From assembly GCA_036386515.1 (NCBI GenBank), contig DASVVO010000068.1:1-64000 (forward strand): a DNA stretch of 64,000 nucleotides. Reading direction: 5' to 3'. The notes below the pieces were generated by a model, which did no database searches, was not told the DNA's origin, and saw only the letters and a program-made list of their open reading frames with translations. Origin of the DNA: JAIVJZ01 sp036386515 (GTDB taxonomy: Bacteria > Acidobacteriota > Blastocatellia > Pyrinomonadales > Pyrinomonadaceae). Each line of letters starts with the position of its first letter. Position 1 is the first letter of the stretch. This document shows positions 52,586 through 62,452 of this stretch, in pieces. The translations under genes were made by a program, and so were the position numbers.

Positions 52586-55558
52586 ATGATCCAGCACGGT
52601 CGCGTCCGCCCGCTCCTTCTGCTCGCCGCTCTTTTCGTCCTCTCTCTCTCGACCGACGCACCGGCGCAACGCGATGATTCGCGCTTCGACTTCTATGCGC
52701 GCGGCCCCTACCGCGAGCAAGTGCCGCGCCCGCAAATCACGACGCGCTTCGACGTGGGCGACTTCCACACGAACTACGCGACGATGGAGCGCGTCATCGA
52801 GCGCATCGCGCAGGCCGCGCCCGACCGCGTGCGCGTGACAGACATCGGCGAGACGAACGAGCACCGCTCAATGCACCTCGTCGTTATCTCCGCGCCGGAA
52901 AATTTGCAGCGGCTCGACCAGATCAAAGCGAACATCGCCCGCCTCGCCGACCCGCGCACGACGAACGCCGGGGAGGCCACGCGCATCGCCCGCGAGATGC
53001 CCATCATCTCGTTCATGAGCTACACGATTCACGGCAACGAGTCGGCGTCGTTCGAGGCGATGATGCAGGTCGTCTACCAACTCGCCGCGTCGAACGAACC
53101 GGCCACGCTCGACATCCTGAAAAACTCCGTCGTCGTCGTCAACGTCTGCTCGAACCCCGACGGCCACGAGCGTTTCGTCACCTGGTACAACTCGTTCGGC
53201 ACGGGCAACGCCGACCCGCTGGCGAGCGAGCACCGCGAGCCGTGGTCGGTCTGGGGACGCGCCAATCATTACCGCTTCGATCTCAACCGCGACAACCTCG
53301 CCGCCACCCAGATCGAGACGCGCAACCTCCAGCGCGCCTACCTCGACTGGAATCCGCAAATCTTTGTGGATCATCACGGCCAGCCCTCGCAGTATTTCTT
53401 CCCCCCGGCGGCGCTGCCCGTCAATCCGAATTTGCCGCCCGCGCAGACCACGCGCTGGCTCACGGAGTTTGGCCGCGCCAACGCCGCGCAGTTCGACGCG
53501 CGCAACTGGGATTATTACGTGCGCGACGTGTTCGATCTCTTCGGCCCCTTCTTCTGGGACTCGTGGCCTGCCCTGAACGGCGCGACCGGCATGACCTACG
53601 AAACCGACGGCGGCGGCACGAAGGGCTACGCATGGCGGCGCGACGACGACACCATCGTCACGCTGCGCTCGGCCATCGCCAAGCACTTCATCGCCTCGCT
53701 CACGACGCTCGAAGTGGCGGCGCGCAACCGCGAAGCGCGTCTGAAAGATTTCTACGAGTTCAAACAGAGCGCGATCGAAGAGGGGCGGCGCGAAGCGATG
53801 CGGCGCATCGTCATCGTGCCCGGGCGCGACCCGGCGCGCGCGGCCGATCTGGCCGACGTGCTGCTGCGTTCGGGGATCGAAGTGAGTGTGGCGAGCGAGC
53901 CGTTTCGCTCGGCGAGCGCGCGCGCCTACACGGGCGGCGCGGCGTCTGCGGGCGGCGGCGGCGCGCGCACGTTTCCCGCCGGCTCATACGTCGTCGAACT
54001 CGCGCAGCCGCAGAAGCGTCTCGCCAAAGCCCTGCTCGAACCCGACACGGAACTCGACCCGGCCTTCGTGCGCGATCAACTCGCGCGTTTCGCGCGCAAC
54101 CAGCGGCGCGGGGGCAACGCCGCGAAAGAGGAGTACGGTTTTTACGACGTGACGGCGTGGTCGCTGCCGTTCGTCTTCGGCGTCGAAGCCTACTGGACGG
54201 GCGACGCGCCCGCCCTCGCCTCCGTTCAGCTTCGCGCCGCGCCGCCCGCGCCGGAGACGACGGCCGACGCTTTGCGCGCCTCCGGCGAGAGATTGCTCTC
54301 GCGTCGTCTCGGCGTTTCGGGGCGCGCCTCAATCGCCTACATCATCCCTTACGAGACGAACGGCGCGGCCTCGCTCGCCTACCGTTTGCTGCGCGAGAAC
54401 TACAAACTCGCCGTCGCCACGCGCACCTTGAACGCGGGCGGGCGCGATTGGCCGCGCGGCACCATCGTCGTGCGCGTTTCGCGCAACCCGGACACTTTGC
54501 ACGAGGCGTTGGCGCGGCTCGCGCGCGAGGCGGGCGTCGAAGTCACGGCCGTCAATTCCGGCTTTGCGGAGACGGGCGATACGAGCATCGGCTCGGAGAA
54601 CGTCTTGTCTCTGAAGCGGCCGCGCATCATCGTCGTCGCCGACGAACCCGTGAGCCAGACGGGCTACGGCGCGATGTGGTGGACGTTCGAGCGTTACGGC
54701 GTCGACTTCACGCCCATGACGATTGCGAATCTCCGGCGCGCGAACCTCGACCAGTACAACGTGATCATCATGCCCGACGGCTCGGCGGGCGGCTACCTGA
54801 GCGCGCTCACTGCTTCGGGCGTCTCGACGCTGCGCGCGTGGGTGCAGCGCGGCGGCACGCTCGTCTGCGTCAAAGGCGCGGCGGTCTTCGCGGCCTTGAA
54901 AGAGGTGAACTTAACTTCGTCGCGCCTCGTCGGCAGCGACGACGACGAGCAGCGCGACCAAAAGACGCCCGACGACGACGAAGCCAAAGCCGCGACGACG
55001 CCCGCCGCCAGTCCCTCGCCCGCGACGCCGGAAGCGGCCACGGCGCGCGAGCAACAGGCCACCGCGCGCAACCGTCGCCAGGCGACGCAGACCGCCACCG
55101 AACAGCAGCGCGACGCCCAAGACCGCAACGAGAAGCTTGACGGCGCGCCGCCCGACCTGCCTCCCATCGCCTCGCCCTCGGCCAGACCGGGGCGCGTGCC
55201 CGAAGCCGTCCCCGGCGCGATCTTCCGCGCCACCGTGGATCGCTCGACGCCCCTCACCTACGGCTACGAAGACCCGCAGCTTCCCGTGCTCGTGGATTCG
55301 GCCTACTTCTTCCGCCCGTCGAAAGAAGGCACGAACGCCGTCGTCTTCACGGGCGACGGCGACCAACCGCTGCGCCTCGCCGGTTTCATCTGGCCGAACA
55401 ACACGGAACGCCTCCTGCGCGGCACGGCGCACGTCATCGAGGAACCTACGGGTCGCGGCCACGTCGTCCTCTACGCCGAAGACCCCAACTATCGCGGCTT
55501 CTGGCGCGCGACCACGCGGCTGTTCTTCAATTCCTTTCTCTTCCAACCAACATTTTAG
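52586..55558 (+). CDS. secreted M14-family zinc carboxypeptidase
   Basis: 990 residues with a signal peptide (PLLLLAALFVLSLSTDAPAQ). The peptidase domain spans about 45-400: SYTIHGNESASFEAMMQVVY supplies the HxxE zinc ligands, FVDHHGQPSQYFFPPAALP the second His region, and TGMTYETDGGGTKGYAWRRD the probable catalytic Glu. A long C-terminal region (about 400-990) has Rossmann-like strands (RIIVVADEPVSQTGYGAMWW) and a Thr/Gln/Arg-rich disordered stretch (about 790-870). It would trim C-terminal residues of extracellular peptides. Family length is right for the large Acidobacteria-type M14 proteins. Confidence 0.88.
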   Translation: MIQHGRVRPLLLLAALFVLSLSTDAPAQRDDSRFDFYARGPYREQVPRPQITTRFDVGDFHTNYATMERVIERIAQAAPDRVRVTDIGETNEHRSMHLVVISAPENLQRLDQIKANIARLADPRTTNAGEATRIAREMPIISFMSYTIHGNESASFEAMMQVVYQLAASNEPATLDILKNSVVVVNVCSNPDGHERFVTWYNSFGTGNADPLASEHREPWSVWGRANHYRFDLNRDNLAATQIETRNLQRAYLDWNPQIFVDHHGQPSQYFFPPAALPVNPNLPPAQTTRWLTEFGRANAAQFDARNWDYYVRDVFDLFGPFFWDSWPALNGATGMTYETDGGGTKGYAWRRDDDTIVTLRSAIAKHFIASLTTLEVAARNREARLKDFYEFKQSAIEEGRREAMRRIVIVPGRDPARAADLADVLLRSGIEVSVASEPFRSASARAYTGGAASAGGGGARTFPAGSYVVELAQPQKRLAKALLEPDTELDPAFVRDQLARFARNQRRGGNAAKEEYGFYDVTAWSLPFVFGVEAYWTGDAPALASVQLRAAPPAPETTADALRASGERLLSRRLGVSGRASIAYIIPYETNGAASLAYRLLRENYKLAVATRTLNAGGRDWPRGTIVVRVSRNPDTLHEALARLAREAGVEVTAVNSGFAETGDTSIGSENVLSLKRPRIIVVADEPVSQTGYGAMWWTFERYGVDFTPMTIANLRRANLDQYNVIIMPDGSAGGYLSALTASGVSTLRAWVQRGGTLVCVKGAAVFAALKEVNLTSSRLVGSDDDEQRDQKTPDDDEAKAATTPAASPSPATPEAATAREQQATARNRRQATQTATEQQRDAQDRNEKLDGAPPDLPPIASPSARPGRVPEAVPGAIFRATVDRSTPLTYGYEDPQLPVLVDSAYFFRPSKEGTNAVVFTGDGDQPLRLAGFIWPNNTERLLRGTAHVIEEPTGRGHVVLYAEDPNYRGFWRATTRLFFNSFLFQPTF

Positions 55559-55563
55559 AAAAA

Positions 55564-55666
55564 AGTGACAGGTGACAAGTGACAAGTGACAAGTTAAAAA
55601 CGTATGCTTGGGGTGGCGGGTTGAGTTCGGTTTTTACCCGTCACTTGTCACCTGTCACCTGTCACT
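55564..55666. repeat. heptamer hairpin element (GTGACAA word)
   Basis: Left arm 55564-55588 (GTGACAG, GTGACAA, GTGACAA) pairs with 55642-55666 (one mismatch in 25); loop about 53 bases. It ends 9 bases before the next start codon, within its ribosome-binding region. Confidence 0.9.
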
Positions 55667-55675
55667 GGGGGAATT

Positions 55676-56158
55676 GTGTTTCAGATCAAAGCGGCTTTTG
55701 AAGATAAACTTGAGATTAAGACCACGATTGAGCGCGCCCGCGCCTTCTTCGGCGACTGGCAAAACTTCGTGGAGTTGATGCCGGGCGTGGAGAGCATCCG
55801 CGAGGAGGCGGGCGGCGTGATGCGCTGGCTGATACGCGCGGACGTGCCGGTCATCGGCGCGATCCGGCAGGCGTTCGCCGTCGAACAGACGCTCGATCAC
55901 CCGCAGAGCATCGAGTGGTCGCCGGCCGCGCAGGAGCGGAGCAATTTTTTGCGCTACGCCGCGCAGTTCGAGGAACAGGGCACGCGCGTGCTCATCCGCA
56001 TCGTGCAGCGCGTCGAGTTGCGTCGCCGCAAGGCCACCGAGTTCCACATGCTCGCCGGACTCGTCGGCGAGAACCGCCTGAGCGCGGAGGTGCAAAAGAA
56101 CGTCAGCGAGATGGTACGCACCTTCCTCCAACGCGCGCGCACGCAACTGGAGCAATAA
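55676..56158 (+). CDS. SRPBCC (START-like) domain protein
   Basis: 160 residues, MFQIKAAFEDKLEIKTTIER then ARAFFGDWQNFVELMPGVES and QSIEWSPAAQ; the helix-grip SRPBCC fold that binds hydrophobic ligands. Start is GTG at 55676, with GGGGGAA upstream. It may be a coenzyme- or lipid-binding protein; no neighbouring pathway points to the ligand. Confidence 0.8.
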   Translation: MFQIKAAFEDKLEIKTTIERARAFFGDWQNFVELMPGVESIREEAGGVMRWLIRADVPVIGAIRQAFAVEQTLDHPQSIEWSPAAQERSNFLRYAAQFEEQGTRVLIRIVQRVELRRRKATEFHMLAGLVGENRLSAEVQKNVSEMVRTFLQRARTQLEQ

Positions 56159-56160
56159 CC

Positions 56161-56307
56161 GTCAGTCGTCAGTTGTCCGTGGTCAGTTGTCAGTTGATTC
56201 AGTTTGCCGCAGTAATCACTAAAGGTTGAATTGACCGGCCGGCCACGAACAAAGAACAACTGACCACGGACAACTGACCACTGACCACTGACGGCTGACC
56301 ACTGACC
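56161..56307. repeat. heptamer hairpin element (GTCAGTT word)
   Basis: Left arm GTCAGTC, GTCAGTT, GTCCGTG, GTCAGTT (56161-56189) pairs with 56257-56285 (28 of 29); the right side continues with CCACTGA, CGGCTGA, CCACTGA to 56307. The loop includes GGCCGGCC. It begins two bases after the SRPBCC stop. Confidence 0.92.
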
Positions 56308-56633
56308 GCGCACGATCCCGCCCTATTTTATCTTCTTGCAAGGAAACGAATTATCAAGTAATCTGGAACACGGTTGACCTCCCCTCCGGGGGACTTGCCC
56401 ACACTTCCGGTCAACCTCCTCAGCCAGCTCACAGTTCTCCGTTTAAGCAATGCTCGAAGCCCTTTTTGTGTGCGGCGGGCGGCTTCACGGGGAGATGGTT
56501 TCACTTTAAAGTCGGGGCGGGTCACGGTTACGCTCGCCGCAAACGCGACCGCACGCGCGTCGCTTGCAGCCCGGCCGAGTTTCCCGACAGAGGATATCTT
56601 CTTCCCGTCGCCCGCCCGAACTTTGCGCCGGAC

Positions 56634-59600
56634 ATGACAGGCAGGATACGCCTCACCCGAACGACCATGAACTCATTCCTGCCCGCCATCGACCTCGCCG
56701 TCTTCCAAAGACTGTGCGAAGCCCACGCGAATCAATCATTCGACCCCACCAGCTACGCCGAAGCGCAGCGGACGCTGATCACGCTGATGGGCAATTTGCC
56801 CGGCATGGCCTACTGCTGCCGCAACAACGAGCGTTGGACGATGCTTTTCGTCAGCGAGGGCTGCCGGGAACTGACCGGCTACGCGCCCGCCGACCTGACC
56901 GGCGAAGGGGAAATCGCTTACGCCGATTTGATTCACCCGGACGACCGGCAGAAGGTGTGGAACGAGGTGCAGGCCGCGCTCGCGGCGCAGACCCGTTTTC
57001 GCCTCGTCTACCGCCTGGTGACCGCCGCGCAAAACGAGCGTTGGATGTGGGAGCAGGGACACGGCATCTTCTCGGCCGAAGGCGAACTGGTCGCCATCGA
57101 GGGATTCGTGACGGACATCACCGACCGCGTGCAGGCAGAGGATGCGCTGCGCGCGGCGGAGTTGAAATATCGCTCGATCTTCGAGCAGGCCGTCCACGGC
57201 ATCTACCGCTCGACGCCCGACGGGAAGTTTCTCGCCGCCAACCCCGCCATGGCCGCCATGCTCGGCTACTCTTCGCCCGCCGAGTTGATCGGTAATTGCA
57301 CCGACATCGCGCGCGACTTTTACGCCGACGCCGAGACGCGCGCCGCGCTCCAACACCTGCTCGCCACCCAGGGCAAGGTGCAGGGCTTCGAGGCGCAGGT
57401 GTTTTGCCGAGACCACAGCATCATCTGGATGCGCGAGAACATCCACGCCGTGCATGATGCGGCGGGCGCGCTCCTGTATTACGAGGGCAGCGTCGAGGAC
57501 ATCACGGCGGGCAAGCGCGCCGAAGAAAAACTCGCGCGCTCCGAGGAGCAATACCGCGTCCTGTTCGAGAGCAACCCGAACCCGATGTGGGTCTACGACG
57601 CGGAAACTTACGCTTACCTCGCCGTCAACCAGGCGGCCGTCAGGCACTACGGCTACACGCGCGAGGAGTTCCTGCGGATGAACATCTTCGACGTGCGCTC
57701 CCCCGAAAACATTCCGGCGATGCTCGAAAATATCGCGTCACTCCCCTCGGCGCACCGCTACGCGGGCGAATGGGAGCACCGCAAGAAGGACGGCACGCGG
57801 ATTTCCGTCGAGATCAGTTCGCAATTGATCGACTTCGGCGGGCGCGCCGCGCGGCTCGTCCTGATCAACGACGTGACCGAGCGCAAGCACGCCGAGGCGG
57901 CTCTGCGCGAATCCGAGGAACGCTACCGCGAGTTGTTTGAAAACGCCAACGACGTGATCTACACGACCGACCTGGCGGGCCGGTACATCACCGTCAACCG
58001 CGTGGTCGAGAAGATTACGGGCTACGCCTGCGAAGAGATTCGCCGGATGACCTTCGCGGAGATGATCGCGCCGGAACATCTGGAACTGTCGCGTCAGATG
58101 ATGGCGCGCAAACTCGCCGGCGAGGAGACCACCACTTTTTACGAAACCGAGATCGTGGCGAAAAACGGCGAGCGCAGGCTCCTGGAAGTGAGTTCGCAGT
58201 TGATCTACGACGAGGGCGCGCCCGTCGGCGTGCAGGGCATCGCGCGCGACATCACCACGCGCAAACGCGCCGAGCGCGCCCTGCGCGAATCCGAGGAGCG
58301 TTACCGCGAACTCTTCGAGAACGCCAACGACCTCGTCTACACGCACGACCTGGCGGGCAATTTCACCTCCCTCAACAAGACGGGCGAGCGCATCACGGGC
58401 TACACGCGCGAGGAAGCGGCCGCGCTCAACATCGCGCAGATCATCGTGCCGGAACATCTCGCCCTCGCGCGCCGGATGATGGAGCGCAAGGCGTCGGTCG
58501 ATGAGGCGACCGTCTACGAGGTGGACATCATCGCCAAAGACGGGCGACGCGTGCCGCTCGAAGTGAGCACGCGGCTCGTCTACCGCAACGGCCAGCCCGT
58601 CGGCGTGCAGGGCATCGCGCGCGACATCGCCGAGCGCAAGCACACGGAGGCGAAACTGCTCCACAACGCCTACCACGACGCGCTCACGGGGCTGCCCAAT
58701 CGCAACCTCTTCACGGATCATTTGCAGATGGCCGTCGAGCGCGCCCGGCGGCACGACGAGTTCGTCTTCGCCGTGCTGTTTTTAGACCTCGACCGCTTCA
58801 AGAACGTCAACGACTCGCTCGGCCACACGGTCGGCGACCAGTTGCTCGTCGCGCTCTCGCGCCGCCTGCAACACTGCCTGCGCCCTTCGGACGTGGTGGC
58901 GCGCCTCGGCGGCGACGAATTCGCCATCCTCTTGAACGACATCGGCGCGCAGCCGGGCGAAGCCGTCGCCCTGGCCGAGCGCGTGCGGCAGGAGTTGATG
59001 CAGCCGTTCAACCTGGGCGGCCACGAAGTGTTCACCACCGTGAGCATCGGCATCGCCCTCAGCACCACCGGCTACGAGACGCCCGAGGCGGTCTTGCGCG
59101 ATGCGGACACGGTGATGTATCGCGCCAAGGCGCAGGGCAAGGCGCGCCACGAGGTGTTCGACCAAAACATGCACGCCCGCGTCGTCGCCCTGCTGCGGCT
59201 GGAAAACGATCTGCGCCGCGCGGTCGAGCGCGACGAGTTTCGTTTGCAGTACCAGCCGATAGTCTCGCTGGAGACGGGGCGCGTCTCCGGCTTCGAGGCG
59301 CTCGCGCGCTGGCAACACCCGGAACTCGGTTTGATCCAGCCGTCCGATTTCATCCCCGTCGCAGAGGAGACGGGCGTGATCGTCGAACTCGGGCAGTGGG
59401 TGATGGAAGAAGCGTGCCGCCAGATGCGCGCTTGGCAACTCATCTCCCCGCAGCACAGCCGCCTCAAACTCAGCGTCAACTTATCCAGCCGCCATTTCGT
59501 GCAACCCGACCTCTACGAGCGCATCGTTGAAGTGCTCAAAGACACCGGCCTCGCGCCCGCCGCGCTCCAACTCGAAATCACCGAGAGCGTCTTGATGGAG

Positions 59601-60017
59601 AACGCGCACACCATCGTCCCGCTGCTCAGCCGCCTGCGCGACCTCGGCGTCGAGTTGGCGATCGACGATTTCGGCACCGGCTATTCATCGCTCAGTTATC
59701 TCTCGCGCCTCAAGCCGATCCACACGCTGAAGATCGACCGCTCGTTCATCAGCATGGGCGGCGACGACCACGAAAATTCCGAAATCGTGCGCACCATCAT
59801 CATGCTCGCCAAGAACATGGGCAAAGAGGTGGTGGCCGAAGGCATCGAGACCGCCGAACAACTCGCGCGCCTGCGCCGGCTCAACTGCGACTACGGACAA
59901 GGCTACCTCTTCTCCCGCCCGCAAGACCCCTCCGAGATCGAACGCCGCCTGCGCCAGCAGCACGGTCTGCACGCCCTCAACGCCAGCCCGCTCGGGGACG
60001 AACTGAGCGTCGCCTGA
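56634..60017 (+). CDS. five-PAS diguanylate cyclase/phosphodiesterase (GGDEF-EAL)
   Basis: About 1127 residues and no membrane span, so cytoplasmic. Five PAS domains fill about 35-680; the fourth and fifth share SEERYRELFENAND and look like a recent duplication. The GGDEF domain (about 680-840) has an intact RLGGDEFAILL and an RPSD inhibitory-site motif just upstream. The EAL domain (about 855-1100) has GFEALARWQHPE, IDDFGTGYSSLSYL, KIDRSF and VVAEGIET, all expected for an active c-di-GMP phosphodiesterase. Both outputs look catalytic. Starts at ATG 56634 or 56667; no clear ribosome-binding site. It may tune surface-glycan or biofilm behaviour, but that is inference. Confidence 0.9.
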   Translation: MTGRIRLTRTTMNSFLPAIDLAVFQRLCEAHANQSFDPTSYAEAQRTLITLMGNLPGMAYCCRNNERWTMLFVSEGCRELTGYAPADLTGEGEIAYADLIHPDDRQKVWNEVQAALAAQTRFRLVYRLVTAAQNERWMWEQGHGIFSAEGELVAIEGFVTDITDRVQAEDALRAAELKYRSIFEQAVHGIYRSTPDGKFLAANPAMAAMLGYSSPAELIGNCTDIARDFYADAETRAALQHLLATQGKVQGFEAQVFCRDHSIIWMRENIHAVHDAAGALLYYEGSVEDITAGKRAEEKLARSEEQYRVLFESNPNPMWVYDAETYAYLAVNQAAVRHYGYTREEFLRMNIFDVRSPENIPAMLENIASLPSAHRYAGEWEHRKKDGTRISVEISSQLIDFGGRAARLVLINDVTERKHAEAALRESEERYRELFENANDVIYTTDLAGRYITVNRVVEKITGYACEEIRRMTFAEMIAPEHLELSRQMMARKLAGEETTTFYETEIVAKNGERRLLEVSSQLIYDEGAPVGVQGIARDITTRKRAERALRESEERYRELFENANDLVYTHDLAGNFTSLNKTGERITGYTREEAAALNIAQIIVPEHLALARRMMERKASVDEATVYEVDIIAKDGRRVPLEVSTRLVYRNGQPVGVQGIARDIAERKHTEAKLLHNAYHDALTGLPNRNLFTDHLQMAVERARRHDEFVFAVLFLDLDRFKNVNDSLGHTVGDQLLVALSRRLQHCLRPSDVVARLGGDEFAILLNDIGAQPGEAVALAERVRQELMQPFNLGGHEVFTTVSIGIALSTTGYETPEAVLRDADTVMYRAKAQGKARHEVFDQNMHARVVALLRLENDLRRAVERDEFRLQYQPIVSLETGRVSGFEALARWQHPELGLIQPSDFIPVAEETGVIVELGQWVMEEACRQMRAWQLISPQHSRLKLSVNLSSRHFVQPDLYERIVEVLKDTGLAPAALQLEITESVLMENAHTIVPLLSRLRDLGVELAIDDFGTGYSSLSYLSRLKPIHTLKIDRSFISMGGDDHENSEIVRTIIMLAKNMGKEVVAEGIETAEQLARLRRLNCDYGQGYLFSRPQDPSEIERRLRQQHGLHALNASPLGDELSVA

Positions 60018-60191
60018 CCCGGTGTAGGGCGACGACGACCCCGGACTTGTGAACGCAAAAATAGTTTCCCCCGTGCCCGCTCCGCGTCAAACCGTGCCTG
60101 CGACGGCGAACGCTGTCGCCCCATGCAAACGACGCCCGCTTGAGCTACAATCACGACATCATAATTTTTCAGACCGGAGAAAATTCGCGCG

Positions 60192-60446
60192 ATGGCAAAC
60201 ATCAAAATGTATACGACTACGTGGTGCTCGGACTGTCGCCGCGCCAAAACTTTCCTGGGCGAGAACGGCATCGCTTACGAAGAGATCAACATCGAAGAAC
60301 ATGACGGCGCGGCCGAACTCGTGATGCGGCTCAACGACGGCAAGCGCAAAGTTCCGACCTTCGAGATTGACGGGCGCGCCTTCAATCTCTCGCCCTACGA
60401 CGAGCGCAAACTGCGCGCGGAACTCGGTCTGGACGCGGCACGGTAA
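60192..60446 (+). CDS. glutaredoxin/mycoredoxin-type protein
   Basis: 84 residues, one thioredoxin-fold domain: IKMYTTTWCSDCRRAKTFLG with the CSDC redox pair, KVPTFEIDG with the cis-Pro, and a short C-terminal helix. It reduces disulfides or mixed disulfides with a low-molecular-weight thiol. A TACAAT -10-like box lies at 60146. The next gene starts seven bases downstream. Confidence 0.9.
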   Translation: MANIKMYTTTWCSDCRRAKTFLGENGIAYEEINIEEHDGAAELVMRLNDGKRKVPTFEIDGRAFNLSPYDERKLRAELGLDAAR

Positions 60447-60452
60447 CCGGCG

Positions 60453-60734
60453 ATGGCAACCAATACGACGCGGATGGGAACGGCGAAGAATATGACGCGG
60501 CGGGCGGCGCGCGCCGGGGGCTGGAAGCTCGCGCGGCGGCTCATCAAACCGATCCCTATCGTCGGCACGGCCGTCGCCCTCGGCTTCGCGGGCTACGAGA
60601 TCAGGAAAAAGGGCTGGCGCAACGGTCTCATCCACGTCGGCCTCGACGTGACTCCCGTCGTCGGCACGGTCAAAGACGTGATCGAACTTTTCACGGGCGA
60701 TCTCATTCCCGATAAGGATGCCAGGAAGGGCTGA
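60453..60734 (+). CDS. small basic membrane-associated protein
   Basis: 93 residues: a basic N-terminus (RRAARAGGWKLARRLIKPIP), hydrophobic IVGTAVALGFAGYEIRKKG, and a second DVTPVVGTVKDVIELFTGDL. It may insert as a hairpin. Family not recognised. Probably co-transcribed with the glutaredoxin gene; ends at a strong terminator. Confidence 0.65.
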   Translation: MATNTTRMGTAKNMTRRAARAGGWKLARRLIKPIPIVGTAVALGFAGYEIRKKGWRNGLIHVGLDVTPVVGTVKDVIELFTGDLIPDKDARKG

Positions 60735-60787
60735 GTCTTATCGCGGCTCCGGCCGGGCGTTCGGCGTCGCGTCGCGTCACTAGCGTT

Positions 60788-60839
60788 AAAAGCTAAGGAG
60801 GGTCTGCTTCGATACAGAAGCAGACCCTCCTTAGCTTTT
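60788..60839. terminator. bidirectional intrinsic terminator
   Basis: Perfect 23-bp stem (60788-60810 with 60817-60839), 6-base loop GATACA, stem ends rich in A and T so either strand ends in a T run. It separates the plus-strand small gene from gatA on the minus strand. Confidence 0.9.
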
Positions 60840-60867
60840 GGCAACGCGCCGCCGGTCGGCGACGCGC

Positions 60868-62325
60868 TTACGCTTCGCCCTGCGCCATCACGGGCGGGCG
60901 CGCGTCGAAAGGTTGCGCCTGCTCGTAGGCATGTGCGAGGCGCAGGAGCGTCGCTTCGCTCCAATGCGTGCCGAGCAGTTGCATGCCGATGGGCAAGTTC
61001 GTTCGGGAGAGGCCGCAGGGGACGGAGAGGCCGGGGATGCCCGCGAGATTGGCCGTCACGGTGTAGATGTCGTTGAGATACATGGCGAGCGGGTCGTCGG
61101 TCTTTTCGCCGATGAGGAAAGCGGTGGTCGGCGAGGTCGGCGTGATGATCGCGTCGCAATGCTCGAAGGCGCGGGCGAAGTCTTGTTTGATGAGCGCGCG
61201 CACCTTTTGCGCTTTGAGATAGTAGGCGTCGTAGTAGCCGGAGGAGAGCACGTAGGTGCCGAGCATGATGCGGCGTTTGACCTCCGCGCCGAAGCCCTGC
61301 TCGCGCGTGCGTTGATACATCTCGCGCAGGGTGCCCGACTCTTCGGCGCGGAAGCCGTAGCGCACGCCGTCGTAGCGCGCGAGGTTGGAAGAGGCTTCGG
61401 CGGTGGCGATGATGTAGTAGACGGCGATGGCGTATTTCGCGTGCGGCAGCTCCACGTCAACCACCTGCGCGCCGAGCGCGCGGTAAGTTTCAATCGCCGC
61501 CTCGACGCTCGCGCGCACGTCAGCGTCCAGGCCTTCGCCGAACAACTCGCGGGGCACGCCGATGCGCGCGCCGCCGAGGTCGCCCGTCAATTGCGAGACG
61601 TAATCGGGCACGGGAACGTCGGCGGTCGTCGCGTCGCGCGGGTCGCGCCCGGCGATAACGGAGAGGGTCAAGGCGGCGTCGCTCGCGTTGGTCGCGAAGA
61701 TGCCGATTTGATCGAGCGACGAGCCGAAGGCGACCAGCCCGTAACGCGAGACGCGCCCGTAGGTCGGCTTCATCCCGACGATGCCGCAGAGCGACGCGGG
61801 CTGACGCACCGAGCCGCCCGTGTCCGACCCCAAAGCGACGGGCACCATGCGCGCCGCGACCGCCGCCGCCGAACCGCCCGACGAACCGCCGGGAACACGA
61901 CTCGTGTCCCACGGGTTACGCACCGCGCCGTAAGCGGAATTCTCGTTCGACGACCCCATCGCGAACTCGTCGCAGTTGGTCTTGCCGACGATGACCGCGC
62001 CCTCCGCGAGCAGTCGTTCGATGACGGTCGCGTTGTAGGGCGGTTGATACCCTTTGAGGATGTTCGAGCCGCAAGTAGCTTCCAGCCCGCGCACGCAGAT
62101 GTTGTCCTTAATGGCGACGGGCACCGAGCCGAGCACACCGGCCAGCGACCAAGTGCCTAACGCGTCCAACTCGCCCGCGCGCGCGAGCGCACCCGCACGG
62201 TCGATTTGCAGGAACGCGCCGAGCGTCCCGTCTAACTCTTCGGCAGCCGTGAGCGCGCGCTCCACCACGGCGCGCGCGTCGAGTTCGCCTGCCGCGAGGC
62301 GCGTTTTGATCGTTTCGATGTTCAT
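60868..62325 (-). CDS. gatA: aspartyl/glutamyl-tRNA amidotransferase subunit A
   Basis: 485 residues, amidase signature family. The Ser-cisSer-Lys triad is visible: VPVAIKDNICVRG (Lys), GGSSGGSAAAVAARMVPVAL and SDTGGSVRQPASLCGIVGMK (Ser residues). GatA hydrolyses glutamine and passes ammonia to GatB for transamidation of Glu-tRNA(Gln) or Asp-tRNA(Asn). gatC lies 128 bases upstream on the same strand; gatB is not in the window. Confidence 0.96.
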   Translation of the reverse strand: MNIETIKTRLAAGELDARAVVERALTAAEELDGTLGAFLQIDRAGALARAGELDALGTWSLAGVLGSVPVAIKDNICVRGLEATCGSNILKGYQPPYNATVIERLLAEGAVIVGKTNCDEFAMGSSNENSAYGAVRNPWDTSRVPGGSSGGSAAAVAARMVPVALGSDTGGSVRQPASLCGIVGMKPTYGRVSRYGLVAFGSSLDQIGIFATNASDAALTLSVIAGRDPRDATTADVPVPDYVSQLTGDLGGARIGVPRELFGEGLDADVRASVEAAIETYRALGAQVVDVELPHAKYAIAVYYIIATAEASSNLARYDGVRYGFRAEESGTLREMYQRTREQGFGAEVKRRIMLGTYVLSSGYYDAYYLKAQKVRALIKQDFARAFEHCDAIITPTSPTTAFLIGEKTDDPLAMYLNDIYTVTANLAGIPGLSVPCGLSRTNLPIGMQLLGTHWSEATLLRLAHAYEQAQPFDARPPVMAQGEA

Positions 62326-62330
62326 TATTA

Positions 62331-62447
62331 GTCCGTGGTCAGTTGTCCGTGGTCAGTTGTTTACCCGCCTCGCTAACTTGAGACTTACATCTTCAGCCCG
62401 CTGTTGCTGAAACAGAAACAACGGGCAACTGACCACTGACCACTGAC
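62331..62447. repeat. heptamer hairpin element (GTCCGTG/GTCAGTT words)
   Basis: Left arm GTCCGTG, GTCAGTT, GTCCGTG, GTCAGTT (62331-62360); right side CAACGGG, CAACTGA, CCACTGA, CCACTGA (to 62447). Pairing is imperfect (about 23 of 30) because the words are in a different order. It fills the space between gatC and gatA. Confidence 0.85.
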
Positions 62448-62452
62448 GATTT

